From NCBI RefSeq assembly GCF_947179165.1, contig NC_077242.1, positions 24,071,097-24,135,096 of the forward strand: 64,000 nt of DNA, given 5' to 3'. This document shows, piece by piece, positions 12,701-21,922 of the stretch (position 1 is the stretch's first letter; each line of letters begins with the position of its first letter). A program made the translations under genes and the position numbers. Below the pieces are notes generated by a model. The model ran no database searches. It was not told the origin of the DNA and saw only the letters and a list, made by a program, of their open reading frames with translations. This DNA is from Solanum dulcamara (Eukaryota; Streptophyta; Magnoliopsida; Solanales; Solanaceae).

Positions 12701-15700
12701 AAAACCACCAATGAGCTACATTTATGAAGCCATGGATAGGGCCAAAGAAAGTATTGAAAAGGCATTCAATTATGATGACAGGAAATATATGAATGTTTTC
12801 AAAATCATTGATGCAAGGTGGACGGATCAACTTCATCAACCTTTACATGCAGCTGGACTTATTTTGAACTCGGGGCTCTATTATAAAAATAATGAGATGA
12901 AGACTTTAACTGAAGAAGTGTGATTGGGATATCATGCATGTGTTGAAAGGATGATCCTAGATAAAACTTTGCAAGACAAAATAGGGGATGAGCTTGGTGT
13001 GTACATGAAAGCTGATGGGCTACTTGGAATTGAGTCGGCCATTAGAGCTAGAACCTTAAGGTCACCAGGTGAGCATTTCAACATTTAACTATTAGAGCTT
13101 TAACTTTTAAGTTATTACATATTAACTTTTAAAATAATTCTTCTACAGTTGAATGGTGGATGCAATATGGTCATAATGTCCCAAACTTGCAACAATTTGC
13201 TATTAGAGTGCAAAGTTTAACTTGTAGCTCATCCGGTTGCGAGAGAAATTGGAGCGTGTATGAACATGTGAGAACCTATATTACGTTATTACTAAATTAA
13301 ATGGTATCTTAGTTATCCAAAGTCCTCCCATTAATTACTTTCTACATATTCTATGCAGATTCATACAAAAAAGAGAAACAGACTTGAGTTAAAACGCCTG
13401 AATGATCTAGTGTTCATCAAATATAATAGAACATTGGTGCGTCGCTACAATGCTCGCAATACCATTGATCCAATTTTATTGGATAATATTGATGATGCAA
13501 ATGAATGGTTAACTGGAGCACCCCAAAATCATGAAGATGAAGAAGTATATGAAGGAGAAGGTCTCACTTATGGTGAAGTTGCTACAGCTAGTGGTGTGGA
13601 GGAGAATATTTATGGTTTTAGGGGGAGTACTTTAAGGGGCAAGGAAAAAAAAGTAGCTACAGGTTCAAGTTCATGTTCAAAATCAAATAGAAGTAGAACT
13701 CTTGTTGATGAGTCCTCCGATGAGGAAGAAGATGAGGACCAAGTAGAAGTAGAACCCTTGTTGATGGCACTTCAAGAGTTTGAGGATCTTGTTGAAGAAT
13801 AGGATTTTGCTCTCTTTGTGATTTGGTTATGCATTTGCTTTATATGTTGTTACTTATGAGGATTATTGACTATCTAGTTACTTTTTAATCTAAGTCTTTT
13901 GAGTTCTTGATTATTTATCTATGCATATTTTATATTTTTATACTAAATAGCGCTTTTTCTGGAAAAAGCGTGCGCTTCGCTTCACGCTTCTCGCTTCTGT
14001 GAAGCGAGCCCCCGTTGCTTTTTTCCGCTTCTCGCTTCTCAAAACACTGCATAGTCGTGTATGCTGCCTATCTACTTCAACTCTCTTAAGTTTGCATCTT
14101 GCCTTGTACAAGACATTATTTGGGAAGAATGTCGCTTGAACTCGACATTGAATTGATCCGACGTGCTAATGGTGCACAGACCTCTAGGTCTCGACCATCT
14201 TCTTTCTCCACCATAGCATGACAGTCTCTAATAGGTTCAACACAACAATGTTGATCTTGGCCTCATCTTCCCTCATTTTGACTTGCCTGAAGTAGTTTTC
14301 CAAGTGCCAAAGAAAGTTCTCCACTTCTTCTGTGTCACGAACACCTTTGATCATTGGTGTCTTGGGAGCCTCCATCTTAGCCTCCTTTGTCACAACAACA
14401 CTCCTGGCTGCTTCAGCTACGCCATCGTTGACATGCTTCGTGAGTGCCTCCATCTTTGTCTTCATGGTATCGATAGTGGTCAACGCCTCTATGAATCTAG
14501 ACTCTAAGGTAATGATTGTTTGCCTTAGCTCTACTCGTCTTAACCCCTCCAAGTTATTTTGGTTGCTCTCAATCTCTTTAAAAGCATGTCCCTCAAGAAC
14601 GTTAAGGGTGCCCTCCACTTTTCCCAAGCGTTGGCCAAAGATCCTGACAACACCCATCCCCCTATTAACCTTCATAACCAACTCTCTATCGAGGGATACA
14701 CAATGTAGTCAAAGGCGCGTTTTAAGCGCGCTTAAGCCCTGAAGCGAGGTTCAAAACGTGTTGATCGCTTCGCCTCACTTTATGTGCGCTTCAGTGTCAT
14801 CAACAAGATTCTAATGCAAACTTTTCTTTGCCAATGAGCCTCTTCTAAAGAAGTAACACTAAACAATTGATTTTTCACTTTATCAAAGTTTTTTTTCAAT
14901 TTCTTTGGTCATATGTTTGTCATTCATATTTATAATCATTGATCTTGGACTAAACATATATATTTGTATATTTTGTCCTTTTGCGCCCTTTTTCATTAAA
15001 GTTCACACTTTATTTGCGCTTTGAACTTAAAGCCCCAACAGACTTTAGAGCTTTTTTGCACTTTTCGCCTTTGATAACACTAGGGAGACGTCCTCGGACA
15101 TGACCTCCACTTTATCCTCGCTCTCCTCTGTGGCAGATGGTTCCTAGGACATAAGCCCTTCGCTTGACAAAACCTAAGGCGACACCTCCTGGCTCTTATT
15201 GCTGACATTCCTCTTCTTGTTACGGGCCTTCTTGCCAACAACATCCTAGGTGATGCTGAATTGCGTGTTAGCAACATTGATTTCTCTGTCCTTCGCAATT
15301 TCCTTCGTCGCAACCTTCGTTTTGATACCACGTTGTCGCATCTTTAGACTTCAACTAAGAGCACATGCAACACTTAAAACACTTGCTCATGATCTTGCAT
15401 AACATGCTCATGATCATACTATACCAAGTCAGCCTAGATTACTACACTCAAGATCGTTAGGGAAATGCTAAATAAAGAAGACCAAAAATTTGCTAAAGAA
15501 AGCTTTTTGTATTGTAGAGAAGTTGAATTATTTTTCTTGTTGTCTTTACAAATGAATAACCCTCTATTTATATAAGTCATCAAGGGACTAGGGTATAAAT
15601 ATTAGTTTTTGCACAAATCCCTTAATATTTACAAATAAGGGCTTCCTCTAGAATTTCCTACTTAGCTAGAAAGTTGCCAGGATCTTACATGCAAATCCAT

Positions 15701-16375
15701 GGAATTTAAGGATATACCATGGGAAACCTCCCTATATTTCTAGAATATTCCACTAAGGATTAGTCTCCTTCCTACGTAAGCCTTCCAAATGGACAACTTT
15801 GTGCCATGTAGCACCTAAGTGACATAATGACATAACGGGTCGTCACATACAACCTCATAATTTATAGTCTAGATGCTAAGTTTGAAGCCCTCAAATATAT
15901 TCATTTAGTTGATCACACAAAAGAAACCTAATTAATAGTGTGATGGAGTTCTAGAAAAAGGAAGAAGAATCAAAATATCTGAAAACTTAGCTAGGGTCGA
16001 TGCAAACTATCCTACTATGACAGCGTCACTAGCCAAACAACACTTTGTTCTATAGAAATAGAGTTCACAAGGATTGCTAGCCGCTCTACTGAGTTCGCAT
16101 TCACAATTAGGTATTGACAGATATTGCCAAAGCAGGAATTTGCAAAATTTTCAGGCGGCATAAAGAGAAAAATTAACTGAATTTATAAGTAAAAAACATT
16201 CAACATGGAATTACGGAAACGGAGATGCGCAATAGAAAACTGAAAGACTGACATTGCTAGAAACTGATGGAAGCAAAATCAAAATGTTGAGAATTGTGTG
16301 ATTGGATTGGAGAATTAGCGCTTACAAATTGTTTTCGTCTTCACAGATAGAAGAGGAATGTCTTTCTACAGGCAT
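684..16375 (-). CDS. TMEM192/FIP1-like multi-pass membrane protein, 5' part (6 exons)
   Basis: Six exons join in frame: 16326-16375, 2479-2566, 2298-2406, 2113-2162, 1297-1363 and 684-755. They total 436 nt (145 codons plus one base), and the phases fit at every junction. The protein opens MPVERHSSS and then has [12 protein letters not shown]. Three hydrophobic stretches follow: around residues 36-60 ([24 protein letters not shown]), 72-90 ([17 protein letters not shown]) and 114-130 ([20 protein letters not shown]). From memory the order and spacing of these motifs match a conserved plant family annotated as FIP1 or TMEM192-like. Human TMEM192 is lysosomal, but I do not infer a location here. 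The rest of the family's length should lie left of the window; I could not find exon 7. Oddities are a 13.8-kb transposon-filled intron 1, a GC donor in intron 2, and CCG in place of CAG at the exon 6 acceptor. The gene itself is well supported; the family name is recalled, not searched. Confidence 0.8.
1297..1363 (-). CDS. Exon 5 of the TMEM192/FIP1-like gene
   Basis: After acceptor TTTTGTAG the exon reads [20 protein letters not shown] then AY plus one base, ending at donor G|GTACAT. The 67-nt length leaves one base, which pairs with GA of exon 6 to give Gly. This is the loop after membrane segment 2 and the start of segment 3. Confidence 0.8.
2113..2566 (-). CDS. Exons 2-4 of the TMEM192/FIP1-like gene
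   Basis: Exon 2 (2479-2566, 88 nt) follows acceptor CTGTAG and reads [10 protein letters not shown] then [12 protein letters not shown]. Exon 3 (2298-2406, 109 nt) follows acceptor TTCCAG and reads [14 protein letters not shown] and later [11 protein letters not shown]. Exon 4 (2113-2162, 50 nt) follows CTGTAG and reads [17 protein letters not shown], ending at donor GTGAGG. Intron 2 is only 72 nt and begins GCAAGT, a GC-AG intron; no GT donor nearby keeps the frame. Intron 3 is 135 nt. Together these exons encode the first two membrane segments. Confidence 0.8.
2761..3248 (-). repeat. 3' LTR of the intronic gypsy element
   Basis: The plus strand starts TGTCACATCC and ends CACCACA, giving TG...CA termini in element orientation. 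It matches 15334-15847 throughout. A TATAAATAGAAG-type box is visible on the minus strand near 2980. Confidence 0.9.
3249..3260 (-). other. Polypurine tract of the intronic gypsy element
   Basis: The minus strand reads GTGGGGGGAGAG immediately before the 3' LTR, the expected place for plus-strand priming. Confidence 0.8.
3250..3661 (-). pseudogene. Integrase C-terminus and chromodomain (gypsy chromovirus)
   Basis: After the LINE the pol frame resumes with [20 protein letters not shown], matching the usual integrase tail. It then has [20 protein letters not shown] near 3345-3400, a chromodomain signature. A chromodomain places the element among the chromoviruses. Confidence 0.8.
3722..4551 (+). 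pseudogene. LINE AP-endonuclease domain, frameshifted
   Basis: The frame starting near 3722 reads [15 protein letters not shown], then [13 protein letters not shown] (catalytic Glu motif) and [10 protein letters not shown]. The expected GDFNGH motif is altered to GGNFKGTSG near 4140. The frame shifts near 4190, and [12 protein letters not shown] continues in another frame to 4551. Confidence 0.85.
4548..6578 (+). pseudogene. LINE reverse transcriptase, several stops
   Basis: One frame spans the connector, reverse transcriptase and C-terminal region. Motifs include [58 protein letters not shown] and the active site MLFADNIVL. The second Asp of FADD is Asn here. In-frame stops replace Trp codons near 5010, 5874 and 6098 when compared with the copy at 17158-18886. 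The C-terminal [13 protein letters not shown] and [11 protein letters not shown] blocks are typical of these plant elements. Confidence 0.9.
6910..9790 (-). pseudogene. pol: protease, reverse transcriptase, RNase H, integrase (gypsy)
   Basis: A degraded protease precedes 9440. The reverse-transcriptase N-terminus is at 9070-9438 ([20 protein letters not shown] and later [12 protein letters not shown]). The active-site segment YLDDIVIY is at 8591-8803 with FLGHVIS downstream. RNase H is at about 8040-8560, and integrase runs to about 6910 with a [16 protein letters not shown] motif near 7290-7320. [19 protein letters not shown] (6900-7015) is the integrase C-terminal region just before the LINE insertion. 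Many stops and shifts make it inactive. Confidence 0.85.
9795..10203 (-). pseudogene. gag, C-terminal part (gypsy chromovirus)
   Basis: This continues the Gag core after the hAT insertion with [20 protein letters not shown], a motif of this gag family, then a basic lysine-rich stretch. No intact CCHC zinc knuckle is seen. Confidence 0.8.
10212..14049 (+). mobile_element. hAT transposon inserted in the gypsy gag
   Basis: An 8-bp TSD, CATAGTCG, is at 10204-10211 and 14050-14057. The ends are inverted: CAGTGTTGTGAAAAAGCG on the left and CAGTGTTTTGAGAAGCG on the right strand. Both ends carry many short subterminal GAAGCG/CGCTTC motifs (10230-10390 and 13945-14040). It contains a BED/DUF659/hAT-dimerisation transposase gene on the plus strand. 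Confidence 0.95.
11258..13802 (+). pseudogene. hAT transposase (BED finger, DUF659, dimerisation domain)
   Basis: The start codon is at 11258. A BED-type finger ([20 protein letters not shown]) is followed by a frameshift in the seven-A run at 11459-11465. The frame resumes to the donor at 12277|GTGAAC. Exons continue at 12364-13068, 13149-13267 and 13359-13802 with matching phases. DUF659 shows CSIMMDKWT and [13 protein letters not shown] with [10 protein letters not shown]. The dimerisation region shows [11 protein letters not shown] near 13230. An in-frame TGA at 12921 interrupts exon 2. An untranslated first intron may end at TTGTAG near 11240. The two lesions make this copy inactive as it stands. 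Confidence 0.9.
14058..14692 (-). pseudogene. gag, N-terminal part (gypsy chromovirus)
   Basis: The frame at 14184-14681 carries a coiled-coil-like stretch and then [20 protein letters not shown] and later [11 protein letters not shown], typical of the retrotransposon Gag core. It is cut upstream by the 14701-15082 insertion and downstream by the hAT element, and resumes at 10203. Fragmentary leader/gag sequence continues at 15083-15333. Confidence 0.8.
14701..15082. mobile_element. Short non-autonomous hAT-like element (382 bp)
   Basis: The ends are inverted: CAATGTAGTCAAAGGCG on the left against TAGTGTTATCAAAGGCG on the right (13 of 17 agree). Imperfect 8-bp TSDs are GGGATACA (14693-14700) and GGGAGACG (15083-15090). 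GC-rich subterminal motifs (AAGCGCGCTT, GCGCTTCA) resemble those of the hAT element at 10212-14049. It has no coding capacity and splits the gypsy gag. Confidence 0.75.
15319..15330 (-). other. Primer-binding site, initiator-Met tRNA type
   Basis: The minus strand reads TGGTATCAAAAC three bases inside the 5' LTR. The plant initiator-Met consensus for retroelements is TGGTATCAGAGC, so 10 of 12 positions agree. Confidence 0.8.
15334..15847 (-). repeat. 5' LTR of the intronic gypsy element
   Basis: The plus strand starts TGTCGCATCT and ends CGTCACA. On the minus strand TATATAAATAG (15564-15574) is a plausible promoter TATA box. The differences from the left LTR are substitutions and small indels, including an extra block near 15390-15410, so the insertion is not recent. 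Confidence 0.9.
16326..16375 (-). CDS. Exon 1 of the TMEM192/FIP1-like gene
   Basis: The start codon is the CAT at 16373-16375 read on the minus strand. Sixteen codons ([16 protein letters not shown]) and two bases of a Leu codon precede the donor TT|GTAAGC at 16325-16320. The two left-over bases complete a codon with the first base of exon 2 at 2566. The sequence upstream is a purine-rich leader with no other obvious start in frame. Confidence 0.75.
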
Positions 16376-16880
16376 TTTCTTTCTGAGAAATTCCCTTCGC
16401 AAATCTCCCACTTCAAAACAGAACCACTGTGTTTCGTTCTGCATCCAATGGTTTTTTTTCTTTTTCTCTCTTCCTTATTTTAGTTCTAATTTCTAGTAGG
16501 TTAATAAGTTAACCATTTAACATATCATGTTTCATTTGAGATTGATGTATATAATTTTAAAATATATATATTTTTTATATAAATAATTTGACTATATAGT
16601 AGACGCTTAAAAGTATATTTTATTTTTTTTTCTTTTAAAATTTAGTATAAGTCTAATTCAAACAACTTATCATAAGGTTATATGCTCAATTGAAACAACA
16701 CGTTGTTTAAATATTTAAATAAAATTTACGGATAAAATTAAAGGATTGTCGATGTGTTAGGCCTTCCTTCTTTCTTATCCTATCATTGCCACTCTCCTTT
16801 ACATTTTTTCTTTTTTCAGTTTTTATTTATTTATAATTAATAAATGGATGATATGTGTTTATGTTACCTCATAATTATTA
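16376..16880. other. Host gene leader and upstream region
   Basis: This is a pyrimidine/purine-biased leader next to exon 1, then strongly AT-rich sequence up to a MITE at 16881. No further coding sequence is visible. Confidence 0.35.
16573..16581 (-). promoter_or_regulatory. Candidate TATA box of the host gene
   Basis: The minus strand reads TATATAAAA about 200 bases before the start codon at 16375, which would leave a leader of about 170 nt. The surroundings are very AT-rich, so a chance match is possible. Confidence 0.3.
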
Positions 16881-17127
16881 TTCCTTCTATATTAATTCGT
16901 TTAGTTAATTTGAAGTATGAGAGTCAAACTAACTAATATTTCAGAAGAACGCAAATATAAAAGCTTCTATTGATTTGAAATAATCTTTTGTATTTAAAAA
17001 CTACACAAAAAGTACTATGAGTCATATAGTTAACAATTCAAAAAAATTAAAACGTCTTTGAAAAGTTAAGATAATATTCTTTGATTTTCCAAATTGTAAC
17101 TAAGACAAAAAAGCGAAATGGAGTGAA
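16881..17127. mobile_element. Stowaway-like MITE (247 bp)
   Basis: The element is flanked by TA at 16879-16880 and 17128-17129. The left end is TTCCTTCTATATTAATTCG; the right end on the other strand is TTCACTCCATTTCGCTTTT. This is the usual CTCC-TCC-type Stowaway terminus in diverged form. It lies just upstream of the host gene. Confidence 0.55.
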
Positions 17128-17157
17128 TATCACCTAGTCATAGTTAATAGATTTTCA

Positions 17158-18886
17158 TGTCATCTTTAAAACGGCAACGATGCCCGAAGAATGGAGGTCG
17201 AGCATAATGATCCCTCTATACAAAAACAAAGGGGATATCCAGAGTTGCAACAACTATAGAGGTATTAAGCTACTAAGTCATACTATGAAACTGTGGGAAA
17301 GAGTGGTAGAGATGAGGGTGAGGAGAGACGTGTCTATTTCAGAGAACCAGTTTGGATTTATGCCGGGACGCTCAACTACAGAAGCCATCCATCTTATGAG
17401 GAGACTCGTGGAGCAGCATAGGGAGAGGAAGAGGGACTTGCATATGGTATTCATCGACCTAGAAAAGGCTTATGACAAAGTCCCAAGAGAAATACTATGG
17501 ACATGTTTGGAGGCTAAAGGTGTACCTATGGCATACATTAGGGTGATCAAGGACATGTACGAGGGAGCCAAAACCAGGGTAAGGACAGTAGGAGGGGACT
17601 CAGAGCACTTCCCAGTGGTGATGGGGTTGCATCAATGATCAGCTCTTAGTCCTTTTTTATTTGCCTTGGTGATAGATGGATTGACGCGACAAATTCAAGG
17701 TGCGGTGCCATGGTGTATGCTTTTCGCGGATGACATAGTCCTGATCGATGAGACTCGCCGCGGAGTTAACGCTAAGCTGGAGGATTGGAGACATACCTTG
17801 GAGTCTAAAGGGTTTAAGTTGAGTAGGACAAAGACAGAGTACTTAGAGTGCAAGTTCAGTGAGACACCTCAGGAGGTTGACGTTGAAGTTAGGCTTGGTG
17901 CTCAGGCCATCCAAAAGAGAAGTAGTTGCAAGTATCTTGGGTCTATCATGCAAGGCAGCGGGGAGATTGATGATGATGTCACACATCGTATTGGGGTAGG
18001 GTGGATGAAATGGAGGATCGCTTCCGGAGTGCTATGTGACAAGAATGTGCCACCAAAACTTAAGGGCAAGTTCTACAAAGTGGTGGTTAGACCGGCTATG
18101 CTGTATGGGGCGGAGTGTTGGCCAGTTAAGACTTCTCACATTCAAAAGATAAAAGTTGCTGAGATGAGAATGCTGAGATGGATGTGTGGGCACACCAGGA
18201 GCGACAAGATTAGAAATGAGGCTATTCGGGACAAGGTAGGAGTGACCTCGGTGGAAGACAAGATGCGGGAAATGCGACTGAGATGGTATGGACATGTGAA
18301 GAGGAGAGACACAGATGCCCCAGTGCGGAGGTGTGAGAGGCTGGCCATGGATGGTTACAGAAGAGGTAGGGGTAGGCCGAAGAAGTATTGGGGAGAGGTG
18401 ATTAGACAGGACATGGCGCAGTTACAGCTTACGGAGGACATGACCTTAGATAGGAGGGTGTGGAGGGCCCACATTAGGGTAGAATGCTAGTTCATAGTCT
18501 CGTTATTCTTCTCTATTCATAGGTGTAGTAGTGCATTACGATCTCTTGCACTTTGACTTCTGATTTCTGTTATTATTTATTGCTTTCTATGCTTTGATTA
18601 CTCTATTTTACCTGTGACGCTTTCATTATTTATTTAATCGTTATTTGTTATTTGTATTTATTTATTTGTATTTATTTGTTATCTATTCGTTATTTGTTTG
18701 TTGTTTTTCGCATAAAGCTTTTAATTTTCTATTCTTATCTAACATTTTTTATGCATTTATGCTTTTACTGAGCCGAGGGTCTCCAGGAAACAACCGTCCT
18801 ACCTTGGTAGGAGTAAGGTCTGCGTACATTCTACCCTCCCCAGACCCCATGTTGTGGGATTTCACTGGGTTGTTGTTGTTTGTTTG
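17158..18886 (+). mobile_element. Second RTE-clade LINE, 5' truncated
   Basis: A 13-bp TSD, TAATAGATTTTCA, is at 17145-17157 and 18887-18899. The element begins inside the reverse transcriptase. It ends with the same 3' segment (GTAAGGTCTGCGTACATT) and a short TTG tail as the LINE at 3679-6892. 5' truncation is the ordinary result of LINE target-primed insertion. Confidence 0.93.
17159..18490 (+). pseudogene. LINE reverse transcriptase, one nonsense codon
   Basis: The frame is open from the truncation point to 18490 apart from one TGA at 17636-17638, in GLHQ*SALSPF, where the other copy has GGA (Gly). Unlike the older copy, the active site FADDIVL is intact. [29 protein letters not shown] and [11 protein letters not shown] are well kept. 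The copy looks younger than the one at 3679-6892. Confidence 0.9.
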
Positions 18887-18942
18887 TAATAGATTTTCAC
18901 CTAATCATATCAGTTAATAGAAATACCAGATAAAGCAGGTAT

Positions 18943-19800
18943 TACTGTTTTAAAAGACTTTATTGGGACTCGCCTCGGGGCTTTGCCCGAGGCGCGGCTC
19001 TAGTAAAATGCTCAAGACTCAAGTGTGATACTTAGTTCTATAAGACTTACGCCCTAAGTGTCCGATCGTACGCCTTTAGCACTCCCAACGTTTGGGGCTC
19101 GCCTAATAGATCTTACACAAATTATGTGTTAAAATCTTTAGTCAACATTGGTGACCCTCATAATTCTTGAATAAATGAATGATATTTATTAATTTTCAAT
19201 CTATAGAAATAAGAAGATTGAGAGTAACCCAAATAATAAATTGTAGTATCACATCCTTACTATTTGGTAACATTATGAAGGTGATTATATATTACGTAAT
19301 ATTTCTTTTAAAAATACGTAGCGAAATTTAATTTTTCACTTCTCATTGGTCTTTATGATTTTGTCATGTGTATCAAAATTATCATATTTTATTTAGCTAT
19401 TTGAAAGTAATTTTATTTTTATTCATGATGTAGTGATGTTTGTATTATAATACCAATAAGTTTATTGATTATTTTCTTTTAGGGGGTGAATTGTATAGTA
19501 TGATAAATAATATTTTGAGAAATAATGATTCTTTTATTATTAGAAAGTTAAGATATTAGATTATTTATACTTGTACAGTCATGTTAGAAGTTTTATTTTC
19601 TATGAGTTTTCTTAATCATATTTGTAATTATTTTAAATTATTGATGTATTTTTATAATTTTGTGTTATTATATTATTATACCATATTGTAAATTAAAATT
19701 TTAAAGATCCATATGACTTACACCCCATGTCTCAAGATTTAAGCCTCACCCTATACTAAGTAAAACGTCTCGCCTCACGCCCTCGCCTTTTAAAACACTA
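18943..19800. mobile_element. Non-autonomous hAT-like element (858 bp)
   Basis: Ends TACTGTTTTAAAAG and, on the opposite strand, TAGTGTTTTAAAAG are inverted repeats (13 of 14). Eight-bp TSDs are GCAGGTAT (18935-18942) and GTAGGTAT (19801-19808). GC-rich subterminal blocks (GGGACTCGCCTCGGGGC and GCCTCACGCCCTCGCC) enclose an AT-rich centre without ORFs. Confidence 0.8.
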
Positions 19801-19808
19801 GTAGGTAT

Positions 19809-20352
19809 AATAATTACAAGTAAAACATTCGTAAATAGAGTTATCTCACAGTTATATTAGTAGGCAGTTATAGATATTTCATGAAAGTAGTCGAATTGAG
19901 CATAAACTATACTAGGATATAATAATTTTTTTAAAATAATAGTAATTACAATTAATAGTTACATCCTTTACCTCTGGTGTTGGGCTAAAAAGATCCAAAA
20001 ATATGCTTAATACGACATGATTTTATTCACTTTATGCTAAATTTGCACGATCTTTTTTAAAAAGTCTCACACTAAAAATATCCAACACCTTATAAATAAC
20101 TATTTTTATTTTATTTTCACATCCAACAATCTTCCTTTTAAACTAAGTTTCACATGACACATAATCATAATTCAAAGTGTTTGTATGTCGTCCATATTAT
20201 CAGAGTGTTTACGATTGTTGAAGATCAAAGACTATTTGTGTCTCCAAAACACGAGAGACTCAATGATAATGTCATTGAAGCCATTACTTTACGCCCCAAC
20301 AATTGAAGGCCTCAAAATAACTACTCATATTATTATTCCATTTTAAATGATA
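19809..20352. other. AT-rich intergenic stretch, no gene seen
   Basis: No coding signal, terminal repeats or tandem array is evident here. Confidence 0.4.
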
Positions 20353-20647
20353 CTTTCTCCATCTTAAATTATTTGTTGTTTTTATTTACATGATTTTAAA
20401 AAAAAATATTAATTATGAGAGTTTTTGATTGTTTTATTTTTATTTTTATCTTAAAATATAATATATTTTTTATTGAACATTTCCATTATTTATGTGTTAT
20501 ATGAGGTATTTGTAGTATTTAAGAACAATTACTATTGAATGTAAAATGAGAAAAGAATAATTGATTTTATCTTAAACTTCTAACATGATAAATAATTTAT
20601 AATAATTATTTTTAGAAATCACAATAACTAATTTGAGATGGAAAGAG
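20353..20647. mobile_element. Stowaway-like MITE (295 bp)
   Basis: It is flanked by TA at 20351-20352 and 20648-20649. The left end CTTTCTCCATCTTAAATTA and the right end on the other strand CTCTTTCCATCTCAAATTA are inverted repeats. The interior is AT-rich and has no ORF. Confidence 0.75.
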
Positions 20648-20759
20648 TATATTTATAAAATTATTATTAAAGAATTTTTAAATTTTATATTTATTTTTAC
20701 TTAGCTCAAGTTATTCGAATAAGTAAGTTAAAAATGATTTAAGTTCCTTCTTTCTTATT

Positions 20760-21300
20760 GTCTTGGGGCTTGCTTCAGTCTATATAGGGCCTTTGTCAGT
20801 CCACACACCTTCTTCCCTTGACTGACAAACCCCTAAGAAAGGTGCATATAGATTTCATCATCAAAATCCCCATGAAGAAATGCATTGAACACATCCATTT
20901 GATGAATGTGCCACTGTTTGGAGGCAACAAGATCTAGAATAGACCTCACTGTAACCATCTTCACAACTGGAGAGAATGTCTCTTTGTAGTCAATACCTTC
21001 TTGTTGACTGTAACCTTTGGCAACTAACCTGGCCTTGAATCTTTCTACTTCACCTGTGGACTTGTATTTGATTTTATAAACCCACCTGCAACCAATAAGT
21101 CTTTTACATGCAGGTAAGGTAGTGATCTCCCAAGTATTGTTGTTTTCTAATGCTTGAATCTCTGCTTGCATAACATCAACCCATCTTAGATCCTTGATGG
21201 CATCTGCATAGCTGGTAGGTTCTGTTATAGTAGAAGTAGCAGCAATATAACTCTGATAGATGGGAGATAGATGAGAATAGCTCACATAGTTAGACAAAGG
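20760..21300 (-). pseudogene. copia reverse transcriptase, N-terminal half
   Basis: The frame 20833-21297 reads ALENNNTWEITTLPACKRLI, GCRWVYKIKYKSTGEVERFK, ARLVAKGYSQQEGIDYKETF and HQMDVFNAFLHGD, the standard copia start. A stop follows YMHLS, and in-frame sequence continues to YRLKQAPRQ. The YVDD active site is beyond the truncation. Confidence 0.9.
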
Positions 21301-21922
21301 ATATTGAACACCACTGGTTATATTTAGGGAAACAAAGTCCCTCAGCCATGTTGGAGGTTGTTTAGATCTTGCAGATCTTCTAGGAACACTTAGACCCTCA
21401 GTAAGGGTTACTTGTACAACGGTTGATGACTCAGAGCTAGCACCATCAGCAACATGTATATGATCCTCAGACTTCTCAACAGTAGTATGCTCACATCATG
21501 CATCAAGGCTTGGATTCTGATCAGTATTGTTAAAAGATATGGGAGCCATAGTAGATAAATCTGGAATAGCCACATCTGCTTCTTGCAAAATGTCCACAAA
21601 TAGTTGTTGTGAATCAGCATCAGCTTTATTGGCAAATGGAAAGATATCCTCCTTGAAAATAACATTTCTACTAATAAAGAATGATTTGTTAAGTAAGTTA
21701 AACAAAATATATCCATTATGCACTTCAGAGTAGCCCATGTGAACTGCTAACCTTGACCTGGGCATGAGTTTGTCATGCTCTAGCAAAAGAAAGACAGCCA
21801 AGAATCTTCAAGTGAGATAGCCCTGGTTTGATGCCATATAGTCTTTCATAGGGAGTTTGAAACCTAATTACACTGCTAGGGAGTCTGTTGATGCGATGGG
21901 CTGCAGCTAGAACACAGCAACC

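Larger units (their letters stand above)
2761..15847 (-). mobile_element. Ty3/gypsy chromovirus in intron 1 of the host gene, with three nested insertions
   Basis: LTRs at 2761-3248 and 15334-15847 are clearly alike along their length (for example CTTAATATTTACAAATAAGG in both) but diverged. TACA directly flanks both outer ends (2757-2760 and 15848-15851). On the minus strand there is an initiator-Met-type primer site after the right LTR, then gag, protease, reverse transcriptase, RNase H, integrase with chromodomain, and a G-rich polypurine tract abutting the left LTR. All frames carry stops or shifts. The element is interrupted by a LINE (3679-6892), an hAT element (10212-14049) and a short hAT-like element (14701-15082). 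Removing these leaves about 5.6 kb, a normal size for a chromovirus. Confidence 0.93.

Noticed and set aside
14332..14742. 136-codon plus-strand ORF opposite gag
   Set aside because: It is the antisense of a clear Gag frame, with no homology of its own.
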